A DNA stretch of 64,000 nt from G963664115 sp965216035. GTDB lineage: Bacteria > Acidobacteriota > Terriglobia > 20CM-2-55-15. A model generated the notes under the pieces. That model saw nothing but the letters and a program-made list of their open reading frames with translations. It searched no databases and was not told the DNA's origin. Of this stretch, positions 16,888-25,505 are shown one piece after another. Made by a program: the position numbers and the translations under genes. Every line of letters starts with the position of its first letter. Position 1 is the stretch's first letter. The DNA lies in assembly GCA_965216035.1 (NCBI GenBank), contig CBDCFM010000017.1:62001-126000 (forward strand), written 5' to 3'.

Positions 16888-18273
16888 GAGTTATTGTCAA
16901 AAGTGGTGTTTAGGAGATTGATTCAAGCGGCGGTCTGATCGAGCTTTGTCACTTCGATTCCATCGTTAAATTTCACTCCAGTAATCACCTTGACCAGATC
17001 ATCGAATCCTCGTAATCGTCGCCAGTTCTTCTCAGCGCACTGACCCAGCTTGAACATCATGTGCAGCATTCCATCCCGTGTCAGGCAGCCTCTGGATCGC
17101 TTGGTTCGGTGTCGAATGGTGGCAAAGGTCGATTCAATGGGATTAGTCGTTCGGATGCTCTGCCAGTGCTTGGCCGGAAAGCCGTAAAAGGCCAGCAGTT
17201 CTTCTCTGTCTTTCTGCAGGCAGACAGTGGCTTTCGGATACTTCGGCTCATAGGTTTCAATGAACAGATCGAATGCCTTCTCGGCATCTGCGTGTGTCTC
17301 AGCCTTCCAGATCGCGTGCAGTGCCTGTTTCGCTTTCGCCTGGACCGACTTGGGTAAGCAGTTGAGCACATTCATGGTCTTGTGCATCCAGCAGCGTTGT
17401 TGGTGTGTCTCGGGATAGATTTCCTCCAGTGCGGCCCAGAACCCCATCGCCCCGTCACCGATGGCCAACTTCGGAATATTCATCCCTCGGGACTTCAGCT
17501 TCAACAAGACCTCACGCCAACTCTGTGTCGATTCCCGTACACCGTCTTCGATCGCCAGAAAACGCTTCTCTCCGCGTTCATTCACGCCGATCACGACCAA
17601 CGCACACAACTTGGTTTGTTCAGCTCGAAGTCCGCTGTAGATACCGTCGGCCCAGACATAGACCCAGCGGTCGGCGTCCAAACGCTGGTCGCACCCGATG
17701 CGGTACTCTTCAGCCCAGACCCGTTTCAAGCGCGATACCGTGCTCGCTGACAAGCCCTGCGCCTTCGGACCGACAAGAACTTTCAGGGCCTCACCCATCT
17801 CGCCACTGGAGACGCCTTTCAAATACAACCACGGCACGGCGGCTTCCATCGACTGCGTCTTCCGAATGTAGGGGGGTACCAGGGCCGAGCGGAACGTCAC
17901 AGCTTCGCCCGTCTTGGCGCGAACCTTCGGGATTTGCACCGTTACCGGACCCAGGCCGGTCTGCAGCTCGCGTTCAGGCAGATAACCGTTGCGCACCACT
18001 CCAGCCTTCCCCGTCTCGGTTCGCCGATCGCCGTGCTGGGATAGCAGTTCGGACAGTTCGGCTTCCACAGCGCGTTGGATCAGCTCTTGCGCCCCGGCTC
18101 GTAGCAGGTCGGTCACTGGGTCTGCAATCGCTTCTCGATCTTCCAGTTCAATAACGATACTCTTACTCATAGTGGCGTATCTCCTTTGGTTGCTTTGAAG
18201 TCTCGTAAACAACAAATCAACCAGATACGCCGCTTTTCTTCAATCCCTCAAACACCAGATTCGTTTATAACTC
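16888..18273 (-). mobile_element. IS256-family insertion sequence, copy 3 (type B)
   Basis: This 1386-bp element is nearly identical to copy 2, with the same terminal inverted repeats and the same orientation. It is flanked by 9-bp direct repeats ACACTGAGC (16879-16887 and 18274-18282). Each type-B copy has its own pair of duplications, so the two insertions were independent and do not form a composite transposon. Confidence 0.96.
16923..18170 (-). CDS. IS256-family transposase (415 aa), type B copy 2
   Basis: This intact IS256-family DDE transposase differs at two residues from the copy at 9599. It has the same acidic triad contexts (YVWADG, AIGDGAMGFW, TTNPIES) and the same ATG start after GGAGATACG. 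Near-identity of the copies, including most third-codon positions, indicates recent transposition within this genome. Confidence 0.95.
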   Translation of the reverse strand: MSKSIVIELEDREAIADPVTDLLRAGAQELIQRAVEAELSELLSQHGDRRTETGKAGVVRNGYLPERELQTGLGPVTVQIPKVRAKTGEAVTFRSALVPPYIRKTQSMEAAVPWLYLKGVSSGEMGEALKVLVGPKAQGLSASTVSRLKRVWAEEYRIGCDQRLDADRWVYVWADGIYSGLRAEQTKLCALVVIGVNERGEKRFLAIEDGVRESTQSWREVLLKLKSRGMNIPKLAIGDGAMGFWAALEEIYPETHQQRCWMHKTMNVLNCLPKSVQAKAKQALHAIWKAETHADAEKAFDLFIETYEPKYPKATVCLQKDREELLAFYGFPAKHWQSIRTTNPIESTFATIRHRTKRSRGCLTRDGMLHMMFKLGQCAEKNWRRLRGFDDLVKVITGVKFNDGIEVTKLDQTAA

Positions 18274-18374
18274 ACACTGAGCCCGGTGGAAGCGTAAATA
18301 GCAGCCTAAGGAATGACCAAAACACGGAATCGCCCGGAATCATCATGCTAAGATCAAATTCGAGGGGTACAAGC

Positions 18375-19217
18375 GTGCAGAATCTTAGGTTACGTTCGAC
18401 AGCGATGGTGGTGGCGCTCTTTGTCTTGCGGGCACTGCCCGCTGGGGCCGGTCCGCCCCCAGGCCAACAACAGGCGGGCGCCGGAGGGCCGACGAACCAG
18501 TTCGATGCACGGAATTTCTCCGGATACTGGCTTCTGTTTGGCACGACGGGCGGGAGGATCGGCCCGGATGCACCTGCCTTGACGCCGGAGGGACAGGCGA
18601 CGATGGACGAAAATATTCCCGCCAGTCGCGTTTCGCTACCCGTGCAGTCAAACGACCCTGAAAAGACGTGTAATCCAGTAGGGTTTCCAAGGCTGCTTCT
18701 CGATTCGGAACCCGTAGAGTTCGTTCAGCTGGAAGACCGGCTGCTGCAACTGTTCCAATGGGAACACAGAGTTCGGGTGCTGTGGCTGGACGGGCGAGAA
18801 CTGCCCTCGGGCCAGAACCTCGAAAACCTGGGTCCTGCGTGGTATGGCCACTCCGTTGGCGAGTGGCAGGGAGACACTCTCGTCGTCAATACAGTCGGCC
18901 TTGACGACAGAGCGTGGCTCGACGAGAGCGATGGTCGTCCGAAGAGTTTCCACGCCAGGATCGAGGAGCGCTACAGACGGGTGGACGAGGACACGTTAGA
19001 GCTTCAAATGACCCTCTATGACCCCGAATACTATGCAGCCACCTGGGTGGGCGACACGAAAACCTTCAGGCGACTTTCACCCGAAGACTACACCTTTTTC
19101 GGTTGGGAAGGCCTGTTCGCGGGAATCACGGAGGGGATCTGCGCCCCGATCAACGAGGTAGAGGGATACAACCAAACGTTTCGTGATGCCACCGCGCCTG
19201 CGGGAATCAGTCAGTAG
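18375..19217 (+). CDS. Secreted partner-family protein (WxGDTLVV family), unknown function
   Basis: This 280-residue protein has a signal peptide (R-L-R-S then a hydrophobic core, cleavage near PAGAG). The family domain follows: F-S-G-Y-W, C-N-P-V-G-F-P-R, W-L-D-G-R-E-L-P-S, A-W-Y-G-H-S-V-G-E-W-Q-G-D-T-L-V-V, R-I-E-E-R-Y-R-R-V, L-Y-D-P-E-Y-Y and F-G-W-E-G-L-F-A-G. It lacks a neighbouring DUF6152 gene, unlike its two relatives. The GTG at 18375 is preferred because GAGGGG lies 8 bases upstream; an in-frame ATG at 18345 has no ribosome site, and the frame further upstream runs into IS256. The IS sits about 100 bases upstream and probably splits the promoter. Confidence 0.78.
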   Translation: MQNLRLRSTAMVVALFVLRALPAGAGPPPGQQQAGAGGPTNQFDARNFSGYWLLFGTTGGRIGPDAPALTPEGQATMDENIPASRVSLPVQSNDPEKTCNPVGFPRLLLDSEPVEFVQLEDRLLQLFQWEHRVRVLWLDGRELPSGQNLENLGPAWYGHSVGEWQGDTLVVNTVGLDDRAWLDESDGRPKSFHARIEERYRRVDEDTLELQMTLYDPEYYAATWVGDTKTFRRLSPEDYTFFGWEGLFAGITEGICAPINEVEGYNQTFRDATAPAGISQ

Positions 19218-19711
19218 ATGTTTGATCTGACCCCAGGGTGGAAACCTTCCTTCCCTGGATCGCATTCTCACAATTACAAGGCATTCTGAACGTAGAGCAA
19301 GGGTGGGCCGCTCCAGCCGTCGGCTGTGAGTGCAGACTATCCCTCTCAGCAGCAAATGCGCTGCTTACTTCCACCGGGCGGTCGACCTCCTTGGCATTCT
19401 GATACCGGCCCATTTCAGTTCACAAATCGTCGAACTCGATCGCTGGACGCGGTAGACGAGGCTGGTTCCTCACAGGGTCAGGATCTCGGGCTTTGCGGGA
19501 ACGGAACGCGCAGTCTACGGCCTCGAGTTGTCGTTCACTCGGGACGGGGTTCCCAGGAACCGATCGGTTGGGAGCTTGACATGGGGCCTGCACCAAGCGA
19601 GAATCGGCCGTTCGATAGCCCGGTTTTTCAAATTCGAAAGTAAATCTGAGTAAGGATGAAGGCCGAGGCGGAATCTGCACCAGTCCCGCCAGCATTGAAC
19701 CGGAGAAGCGC
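19218..19711. other. Intergenic region, nothing recognised
   Basis: No frame here resembles a known protein and no hairpin, repeat or RNA gene stands out. The last 40 bases contain the leader and GGAGAAG ribosome site of the transporter gene. Confidence 0.5.
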
Positions 19712-21181
19712 ATGAAGCTGAATGGGCTCTGGATTGGCCCTTTGCTATTTGCGGCGTCGGTCATGTCCCCTCCGTTGGAGGGCGTGACAGAGTTGGGCAT
19801 GCGCACTCTGGGAATCTTTCTCTGGACGGCCACATGGTGGTTCACGGAAGCGATTCCGATACCGGCCACGTCGTTTTTCGCGTTGGCTATGCTTGTCCTA
19901 TGTGGGGTTCTCCCGGTTCAGGCGGCATTCAGTACCTGGTCCAACTGGATCGTCATATTTCTTCTCGGGGCATTCATCATCGGTCATGCCGTGACGCTCC
20001 ACGGTCTTGCACGCCGGATTGCCTACCATATGGCGGGCTCCTCCCTGGTAGCCGGAAATCCTTGGCGACTCCTGATGGTTTTCGGAATTGGCGCTGCTCT
20101 AATGAGCCCTGTGCTATCCAACGTAATCACCACGGTGGTCTTTCTTTCGATTGCGCTTGGACTGGTCAAGTCGCTCGAATTAGAGCGAGGCACCCGATAC
20201 CCGGAGGTGCTTTTTCTCTCTATAGCCTGGGGCTCGACGATGGGCGGAATCGCGACGCCGATCGGTGCACCGACCAATCTCATCGCTATCGGCGTGGCCA
20301 ACTCATTGGGATATCGCATTGGCTTTCTTCAATGGATCATGATCTGCCTGCCAATGACGGTCATTGGATTGATGGCGATGTTCTTCGTGATCCGCTATGT
20401 CCTCCGGCCGGAGAAACCTGAACGGTGGTTGTCTGCTTCGTTTCTTCAAGAAGAGTTGAGAAAGCTCGGACCATGGAACCGCGGGGAAAAGCTTTCAGCT
20501 ATCGTGTTTGCCACTGCGATGTCCCTGTGGTTGCTGCCGGATGTACTGCCGCTGTTCCTGGCCGGCGGACGCCAACACCCCTGGAGCGCCTGGGTCACGG
20601 CACACCTCGATTGGTCCGTGACCGCTATCATAATGGCGACTTCCCTTTTCGTTCTTCCGGTGGACTGGAAAAACCGCAAGTTTGTCATGACCTGGGACGA
20701 AGCCGTCAAGGGCGTGGAATGGGGCACCCTGGCCCTGATTGCGGGAGCACTCGCCCTCGGGAACGCCCTCGCCCACAGAACGCTGGGTCTCGGGGAATTC
20801 TTAGAACAAGGCATTACCAGCTTCAGCTCCTCGGCGGGCTCACAATTCGTTTTCGTGTTTGGAGTCGTGACGTTTACATCCATAATGACCAGCTTTATAT
20901 CGAATATCGCGGCTGTGAGCATGGTTGGAGCGTTGGTCCAGGGCATGGGGGCCTCGGCGGGTATCAATCCGATAGCGCTGCTGGTCGCCGTTGGAGTCGC
21001 CGCTTCGATGGCGTTCCCGCTACCGGTCGGTACACCCTACAACGCTATGGTATTCGCCAGCGGTTACGTGCGAATGGGAACCATGGTGAAGGGAGGCGTC
21101 GCCATTACTGCTCTGGTTATTCCTGTGGTCTCCCTGGTCGTGTTTTACCTCGCCACCGTGCTGCTGCCATGGCCATTGTGA
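19712..21181 (+). CDS. DASS (SLC13)-family sodium/anion symporter
   Basis: This 489-residue polytopic inner-membrane protein has about 11-12 hydrophobic segments. The two Ser-Asn-Thr-type inverted-repeat motifs of the divalent anion:Na+ symporter family are visible: S-N-V-I-T-T with G-A-P-T-N-L-I-A-I-G in the first half, and S-N-I-A-A-V with G-T-P-Y-N-A-M-V-F-A-S-G in the second. Family members carry C4-dicarboxylates, citrate or sulfate; the substrate is not determinable here. The entry motif W-W-x-T-E-A-I-P-I-P (about residues 42-51) is also typical. GGAGAAG precedes the ATG. It stands alone, convergent with the metallo-beta-lactamase gene. Confidence 0.92.
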   Translation: MKLNGLWIGPLLFAASVMSPPLEGVTELGMRTLGIFLWTATWWFTEAIPIPATSFFALAMLVLCGVLPVQAAFSTWSNWIVIFLLGAFIIGHAVTLHGLARRIAYHMAGSSLVAGNPWRLLMVFGIGAALMSPVLSNVITTVVFLSIALGLVKSLELERGTRYPEVLFLSIAWGSTMGGIATPIGAPTNLIAIGVANSLGYRIGFLQWIMICLPMTVIGLMAMFFVIRYVLRPEKPERWLSASFLQEELRKLGPWNRGEKLSAIVFATAMSLWLLPDVLPLFLAGGRQHPWSAWVTAHLDWSVTAIIMATSLFVLPVDWKNRKFVMTWDEAVKGVEWGTLALIAGALALGNALAHRTLGLGEFLEQGITSFSSSAGSQFVFVFGVVTFTSIMTSFISNIAAVSMVGALVQGMGASAGINPIALLVAVGVAASMAFPLPVGTPYNAMVFASGYVRMGTMVKGGVAITALVIPVVSLVVFYLATVLLPWPL

Positions 21182-21491
21182 TGATCGTGGCTGATGTCAT
21201 CTCTCAGGAGTCTGGTTCTTGACAGTTTCGTCCAGGTCCAATCGAACGATCTTACTACTCTGAACGCCTCCCCACCCCTTCGTTGATCACCCTCACAGTG
21301 GGGCCGGTGCGGGTCATTATTGGGACGTGGGGCAACAAACTACCGTCATTCCTCATAGACCTCGCCATCAGCATGACGGCGAAGGCCGCCGGTAGTTCAG
21401 ACCACGCTTCGAACGCGACGGAGATGGCCGTCTGAATGAACAACCGAGCGACATCTCAACGGGTAAGTTCTAACCGGGGATGCTAACTGCC
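21182..21491. other. Convergent intergenic region, nothing recognised
   Basis: This lies between the 3' ends of the transporter and the metallo-beta-lactamase gene. I see no gene and no convincing rho-independent terminator for either side. Confidence 0.5.
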
Positions 21492-22577
21492 CTAACGGAG
21501 ACCACTCTCGATGGAATGCCTGAAGGACAAACCGTCACGGCGAGCGTTCGTCAACCACTCCAACGTAGCCTCGGTACATTCGCTCACAATTGTCTGATAG
21601 CGCTCGACGGAGTCGGCGCTTACAAAAGGATGCGGATCGCCCGGATTGCGAAACCTCAGGGCGTTGAGCTTGTCGAGCGTATGGTCGTAGTTCGTATGGC
21701 TCGACAAGTGGACATCGGCCCGGGCCTTCGCCGTGATTTCTTGAAAACGGCTGGCCGACGCGCTGTAGGTTCCTAGGGTGTCGAAAGGATCCTGAAAATG
21801 CCGGAACCCGAAACTGGTGCCGCCCCACAAAGCACCGACGTGCCATTGGTCTCCATCCTTGAGGGGAAACAGCGTCGAAATCGTGCCTGGAGTGTGGCCC
21901 GGCGTGACATAGAGCGTCAGCGTGGTATCGCCAAGCGTCAGTTCCATGCCATCGGTGGCCACAAGGTCTTTCCGGGGCTTGAGCTCAGCGGGACTAGCAT
22001 CGTTCGCGATTAAATCCCAATCCGCTTCGGCCATGATGATGCGCGCACCGTAGTTTTCCTGGATTTGTTTGGCTCCGAAATAGTGGTCGGAGTGACCGTG
22101 GCCGATGATGACATATTTGATCTGGACCGGATCGAGGCCATGTTCCTCTAACCCCTCAACGATTTCGGCTTCAACCATGTAATCGTGAGCCGTGTCATGC
22201 AGAATGATTCCATCGGATGTCGTCACTGCCCAGATAGATTCGTGATTGCTCCCAACGTAGTACAAGTTGTCGAACACCTTCACGGGCGCCTGGTACCATG
22301 CAGACCGGGCCGGAATAGTCCGGGCGCCGGGCGGGGTCCTGGACTCGGGAACCAACACCCCAGCGTTCACCCGTGTACGGCGGGGAGGGATTTCGCCGCA
22401 AAGCTGATCGAAAAGCGCCGTGAAGTCATGCCCGGGCCGGTATGCGGCTGCCCTGGCCCTCGCCATAGGGGAATTGGCGGCGGCCCCGGCGTCCTGGGCG
22501 CTGGCGTGAGCTGGCATCCAGGCGGCCATGAGCAAAACGGCACAGGTTGCCAGTGCCAGACGGTGCTTGATAGGCAT
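21492..22577 (-). CDS. Exported metallo-beta-lactamase-fold hydrolase
   Basis: This 361-residue protein has a signal peptide (about residues 5-28). The metallo-beta-lactamase metal site is H-G-H-S-D-H (His160, His162, Asp164, His165), then G-H-T-P-G (His228) and S-S-H-T-N-Y-D-H (His294). The pattern and periplasmic location resemble subclass B3-type proteins. The long N-terminal region and N-Y-D-H end are also seen in non-lactamase periplasmic hydrolases, so antibiotic hydrolysis is not established. The ATG at 22577 follows GAGGAGG; an in-frame start at 22643 would precede it with 22 non-signal residues. Confidence 0.85.
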   Translation of the reverse strand: MPIKHRLALATCAVLLMAAWMPAHASAQDAGAAANSPMARARAAAYRPGHDFTALFDQLCGEIPPRRTRVNAGVLVPESRTPPGARTIPARSAWYQAPVKVFDNLYYVGSNHESIWAVTTSDGIILHDTAHDYMVEAEIVEGLEEHGLDPVQIKYVIIGHGHSDHYFGAKQIQENYGARIIMAEADWDLIANDASPAELKPRKDLVATDGMELTLGDTTLTLYVTPGHTPGTISTLFPLKDGDQWHVGALWGGTSFGFRHFQDPFDTLGTYSASASRFQEITAKARADVHLSSHTNYDHTLDKLNALRFRNPGDPHPFVSADSVERYQTIVSECTEATLEWLTNARRDGLSFRHSIESGLR

Positions 22578-23059
22578 ATCACGTCCTCCTCGAAGAACAT
22601 CGCTCGACCTTGTGTATACACTCCGGACGGACGCAGGCTGCAACGCCGGCGCATCCGAAGACAGTATGCAACCCGCAAACTAACAGCTTCGCGATTTTGA
22701 ATGCACGGGAATTTGCGGCCCTGAATTTCCGGCCATAGTATGTTGTGCCGATTGAGAGTGTCAACCTGATCTAAGTGCGCCACCCGGCCCGGAGCGGATT
22801 CCCCCGGCTCCGCCGTATCTCGAAACGCGTCGTTGCATACCCCACACCTTGCCGAAAGACGCACGCGACTTTCCAGTTCGACATCCGAGGGTCGTTGTTG
22901 CCAGTTGGAAAGTGAGTGTTACGGAATCGGGAATCGATGGAGACATTGCAATGACGGAGCATGGGGAAGGTCTATCCGAATTTCTGGGATGGAGGTTATT
23001 CTATTTGATGCAACCGTCGTGGGGCATGTATCCGGAAATCGCAGGAGTAATCTTTTCTG
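22578..23059. other. Divergent intergenic region
   Basis: This lies between the divergent metallo-beta-lactamase and cyclophilin genes. Overlapping open frames occur in it but none resembles a protein. The only functional signal I can point to is the CAGGAG ribosome site of the cyclophilin gene near 23041-23046. Confidence 0.45.
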
Positions 23060-25417
23060 ATGACATACAAGAAGATCACCGTTGTTTTCTTGGCAATTGT
23101 CTTTCTTATGACAGCCACGGCCCGGACGGGGGTTGCGCGTCCGCTGGTCTACGTCGAGACCGTATTGGGAAGCTTTACAATGGAGTTACTCGACGACATC
23201 GCGCCCAATACCGTGGCCAATTTTCTGAACTACGTACGTGACGGCGACTATGACGGCACGTTTTTCCACCGCGCGGTTGTGGGCTTTGTTCTTCAGGGAG
23301 GCGGTTTCAGTCTGGGCTCCGGCGGCCCAGCCATCGAGGTCCCCAGAGACCCTCCAGTTGCCAATGAATTCCGGCTCTCAAACATCCGTGGAACGGTCGC
23401 AATGGCTAAACTCGGAGGAAATCCCGACAGCGCTACGAGCCAGTGGTTTATCAACCTCGCCGACAATTCCGCGATCCTGGATGCTCAAAACGGAGGATTC
23501 ACCGTGTTCGCACGCGTGATTGGTGAAGGCATGGATGTCGTCGATGCGATCATGGCACAGCCAATATTTGCGTTCGCCGACCCGTTCGCAAGTTTGCCCA
23601 CCATCAACTATTCCGGCGAAGGCAGTGTGTTGCGTGAGAATCTGATCAACATAAACAGCATGACGGTCGTCGACCCTACGCTGACATCAATCCCTACAGC
23701 AACGCCCGCGACGGTGCCAGCCGGTGCATCCGTGCTCTTCACAGTGACCGTCATACCCGGAACGGCCCCGGAAAGCACGGGAATCAACGTCGCCGTCGAT
23801 CTGTCTTCGATTGGTGGTTCCGACGCACAAGCCCTGTTTGATGACGGTACAAACGGCGATGTCATTGCGGGAGACAACGTCTTCTCATTTCTGGCAGCTG
23901 TGCCCGTGAGCGTGACCTCGGGCACCCTGTCGATCCCTGTCAACGTGAGCGATGCAATACTCCGTAGCGGAACGTCGTCGGTCGCGCTGACGGTATCGAC
24001 CGTTCAGACGTTCTCCATCACCGATAGAGGCGGCGTTTCTCTCACTTCCGGGGGCGCGTCAGATACACCCGTCTTCGGATATGGGCAGGTGGAAGTCGAC
24101 GGGGGGACAACAACACCGGCGGGGCTGGCCATATTCGGGTTCCGGAAAGATGGGATTCTTGTCTCAGAGGCCGCAGTGCCGGCCTCGGCAACACTCCAAG
24201 AGGGACGCATCTTTGCCGAGGTGGATGGACCGGTGTCGACCGGCCTGGCCATAGCGAATCCCAACAACGACACGGTCACGATCTGGTTCGTCTTCACCGA
24301 TGCCATGTGTGTCGACTACGGACATGGCAATTTCACCCTGGGGCCTTTCGAACAAACCGCGAGATTCCTGAACGAGCATCCTTTTAACGGCGTTTCACCC
24401 ATGTTGGGGACATTCACGTTTACCTCGAATTTACCCATATCTGTAATCGCACTGCGCGGTTTCACTAATGACCGACCCGATTTTCTGATGACGACCCTGC
24501 CTGTGACGCCACTCAGCCCGAGCAATGAGGACATCATCTACTTCCCCCATTTCGCTGACGGAGACGGCTGGGCCACCCAGGTCATTCTCGTCAATCCGAC
24601 AGACTCTCCGATCAGCGGCCGAGTGCAGTTCTTTGATACCGGCAGCGAAGAGGCCGCGGCCCAGCCCTGGTCTCTGACGCTCACCGACGTACGGGTCGGA
24701 TCGGAATTCACATACTCGATCCCCCCGCGCAGCTCGACCTGCCTCCGGACCGCCAATCCTGCGGGGCCGACGGCAGTCGGATCAGTGAGGGTCATTGCGG
24801 ATACGGGGAGCTCTACGCCTTCCGGCGTGACTGTCTTTTCTCTTGAAATCGAGGGGCGGACTGTCTCTGAAGCCGGCGTGCCGCCATCGGCCTCAAGCAC
24901 CGCGTTTCGTGTTTATGTCGAGGCGAGCGGCATCCCGGATGAGCCGGGCTCGGTGCGAAGCGGGTTGGCTATGACCAACACTTCGGAAACTGCAGCGGAC
25001 GTCTTCCTCGAGATGACAACTCTGGACGGCGCAGCAACGGGACTTGCCGATTCAATCACGATCCCGGCATCGGGACAGGTCGCCAGATTTATCGACCAAG
25101 TGTTTCCGTCGCTGACCACTCCCTTTTCGGGAATTCTCAGAATAACGTCCGCCGCCACGGACATCGCCCTCGTCGGCCTTCGACTGACACTCAGCGAGCG
25201 AAGCGAAACCCTCATGACGACAACCCCGCCCTCGGACGAATCTTCCCCGGCAAGCTCGTCCGATCTGTTCTTCCCTCACTTTGTGGATTCGGACGGATGG
25301 AGAACCCAGTTCATTCTCTTCAGCCAGTCAGTCGGGCAGGTTTCTGGAGGGTCTTTGCGCTTCACCGCCCAGAACGGGGAAGCTCTCGATCTTCCGGTGT
25401 CTTCGACTTCGCCTTAA
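23060..25417 (+). CDS. Exported cyclophilin-type peptidyl-prolyl isomerase fused to duplicated beta-rich modules
   Basis: This 785-residue protein has a signal peptide to about residue 26. Next comes a cyclophilin domain (about 28-200) with F-F-H-R-A-V, F-V-L-Q-G-G-G-F, A-M-A-K and S-Q-W-F-I-N, so the isomerase core (F-H-R and Q-G-G) is intact. After an Ig-like linker (about 205-315) come two copies of a roughly 200-residue module. Each reads G-[LV]-[AT]-[IV]-F, V-S-E-A-x-V-P, G-L-A-x-x-N, A-R-F-[LI], then Y/F-F-P-H-F-x-D-x-D-G-W-x-T-Q. The module recurs in many acidobacterial extracellular proteins and its role is unknown. The fusion suggests an extracytoplasmic foldase. The second module ends soon after its P-H-F block, so the C-terminus may be slightly truncated. 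Confidence 0.85.
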   Translation: MTYKKITVVFLAIVFLMTATARTGVARPLVYVETVLGSFTMELLDDIAPNTVANFLNYVRDGDYDGTFFHRAVVGFVLQGGGFSLGSGGPAIEVPRDPPVANEFRLSNIRGTVAMAKLGGNPDSATSQWFINLADNSAILDAQNGGFTVFARVIGEGMDVVDAIMAQPIFAFADPFASLPTINYSGEGSVLRENLININSMTVVDPTLTSIPTATPATVPAGASVLFTVTVIPGTAPESTGINVAVDLSSIGGSDAQALFDDGTNGDVIAGDNVFSFLAAVPVSVTSGTLSIPVNVSDAILRSGTSSVALTVSTVQTFSITDRGGVSLTSGGASDTPVFGYGQVEVDGGTTTPAGLAIFGFRKDGILVSEAAVPASATLQEGRIFAEVDGPVSTGLAIANPNNDTVTIWFVFTDAMCVDYGHGNFTLGPFEQTARFLNEHPFNGVSPMLGTFTFTSNLPISVIALRGFTNDRPDFLMTTLPVTPLSPSNEDIIYFPHFADGDGWATQVILVNPTDSPISGRVQFFDTGSEEAAAQPWSLTLTDVRVGSEFTYSIPPRSSTCLRTANPAGPTAVGSVRVIADTGSSTPSGVTVFSLEIEGRTVSEAGVPPSASSTAFRVYVEASGIPDEPGSVRSGLAMTNTSETAADVFLEMTTLDGAATGLADSITIPASGQVARFIDQVFPSLTTPFSGILRITSAATDIALVGLRLTLSERSETLMTTTPPSDESSPASSSDLFFPHFVDSDGWRTQFILFSQSVGQVSGGSLRFTAQNGEALDLPVSSTSP

Positions 25418-25443
25418 ACCACATTCTGAATACGGGTTCCGTC

Positions 25444-25479
25444 AAAAATTAAAGAGCGACGGTTTGAGAGCCGCCGCTC
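25444..25479 (-). terminator. Rho-independent terminator downstream of the rhodanese gene
   Basis: On the minus strand a hairpin with GAGCG/CGCTC outer and CGG/CCG inner pairs (25479-25454) is followed by TTTAATTTTT (25453-25444). It begins 27 bases after the distal TGA of the rhodanese gene. Its position supports the frame ending at 25506 rather than at the internal TGA. Confidence 0.7.
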
Positions 25480-25505
25480 AGGAAAATACTTCGAGCCCTT
25501 TTGAT

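Noticed and set aside
9564..18273. Composite transposon formed by two flanking IS256 copies
   Set aside because: Each copy has its own 9-bp target duplication (ACCTTGCGG and ACACTGAGC), which shows two separate single insertions.
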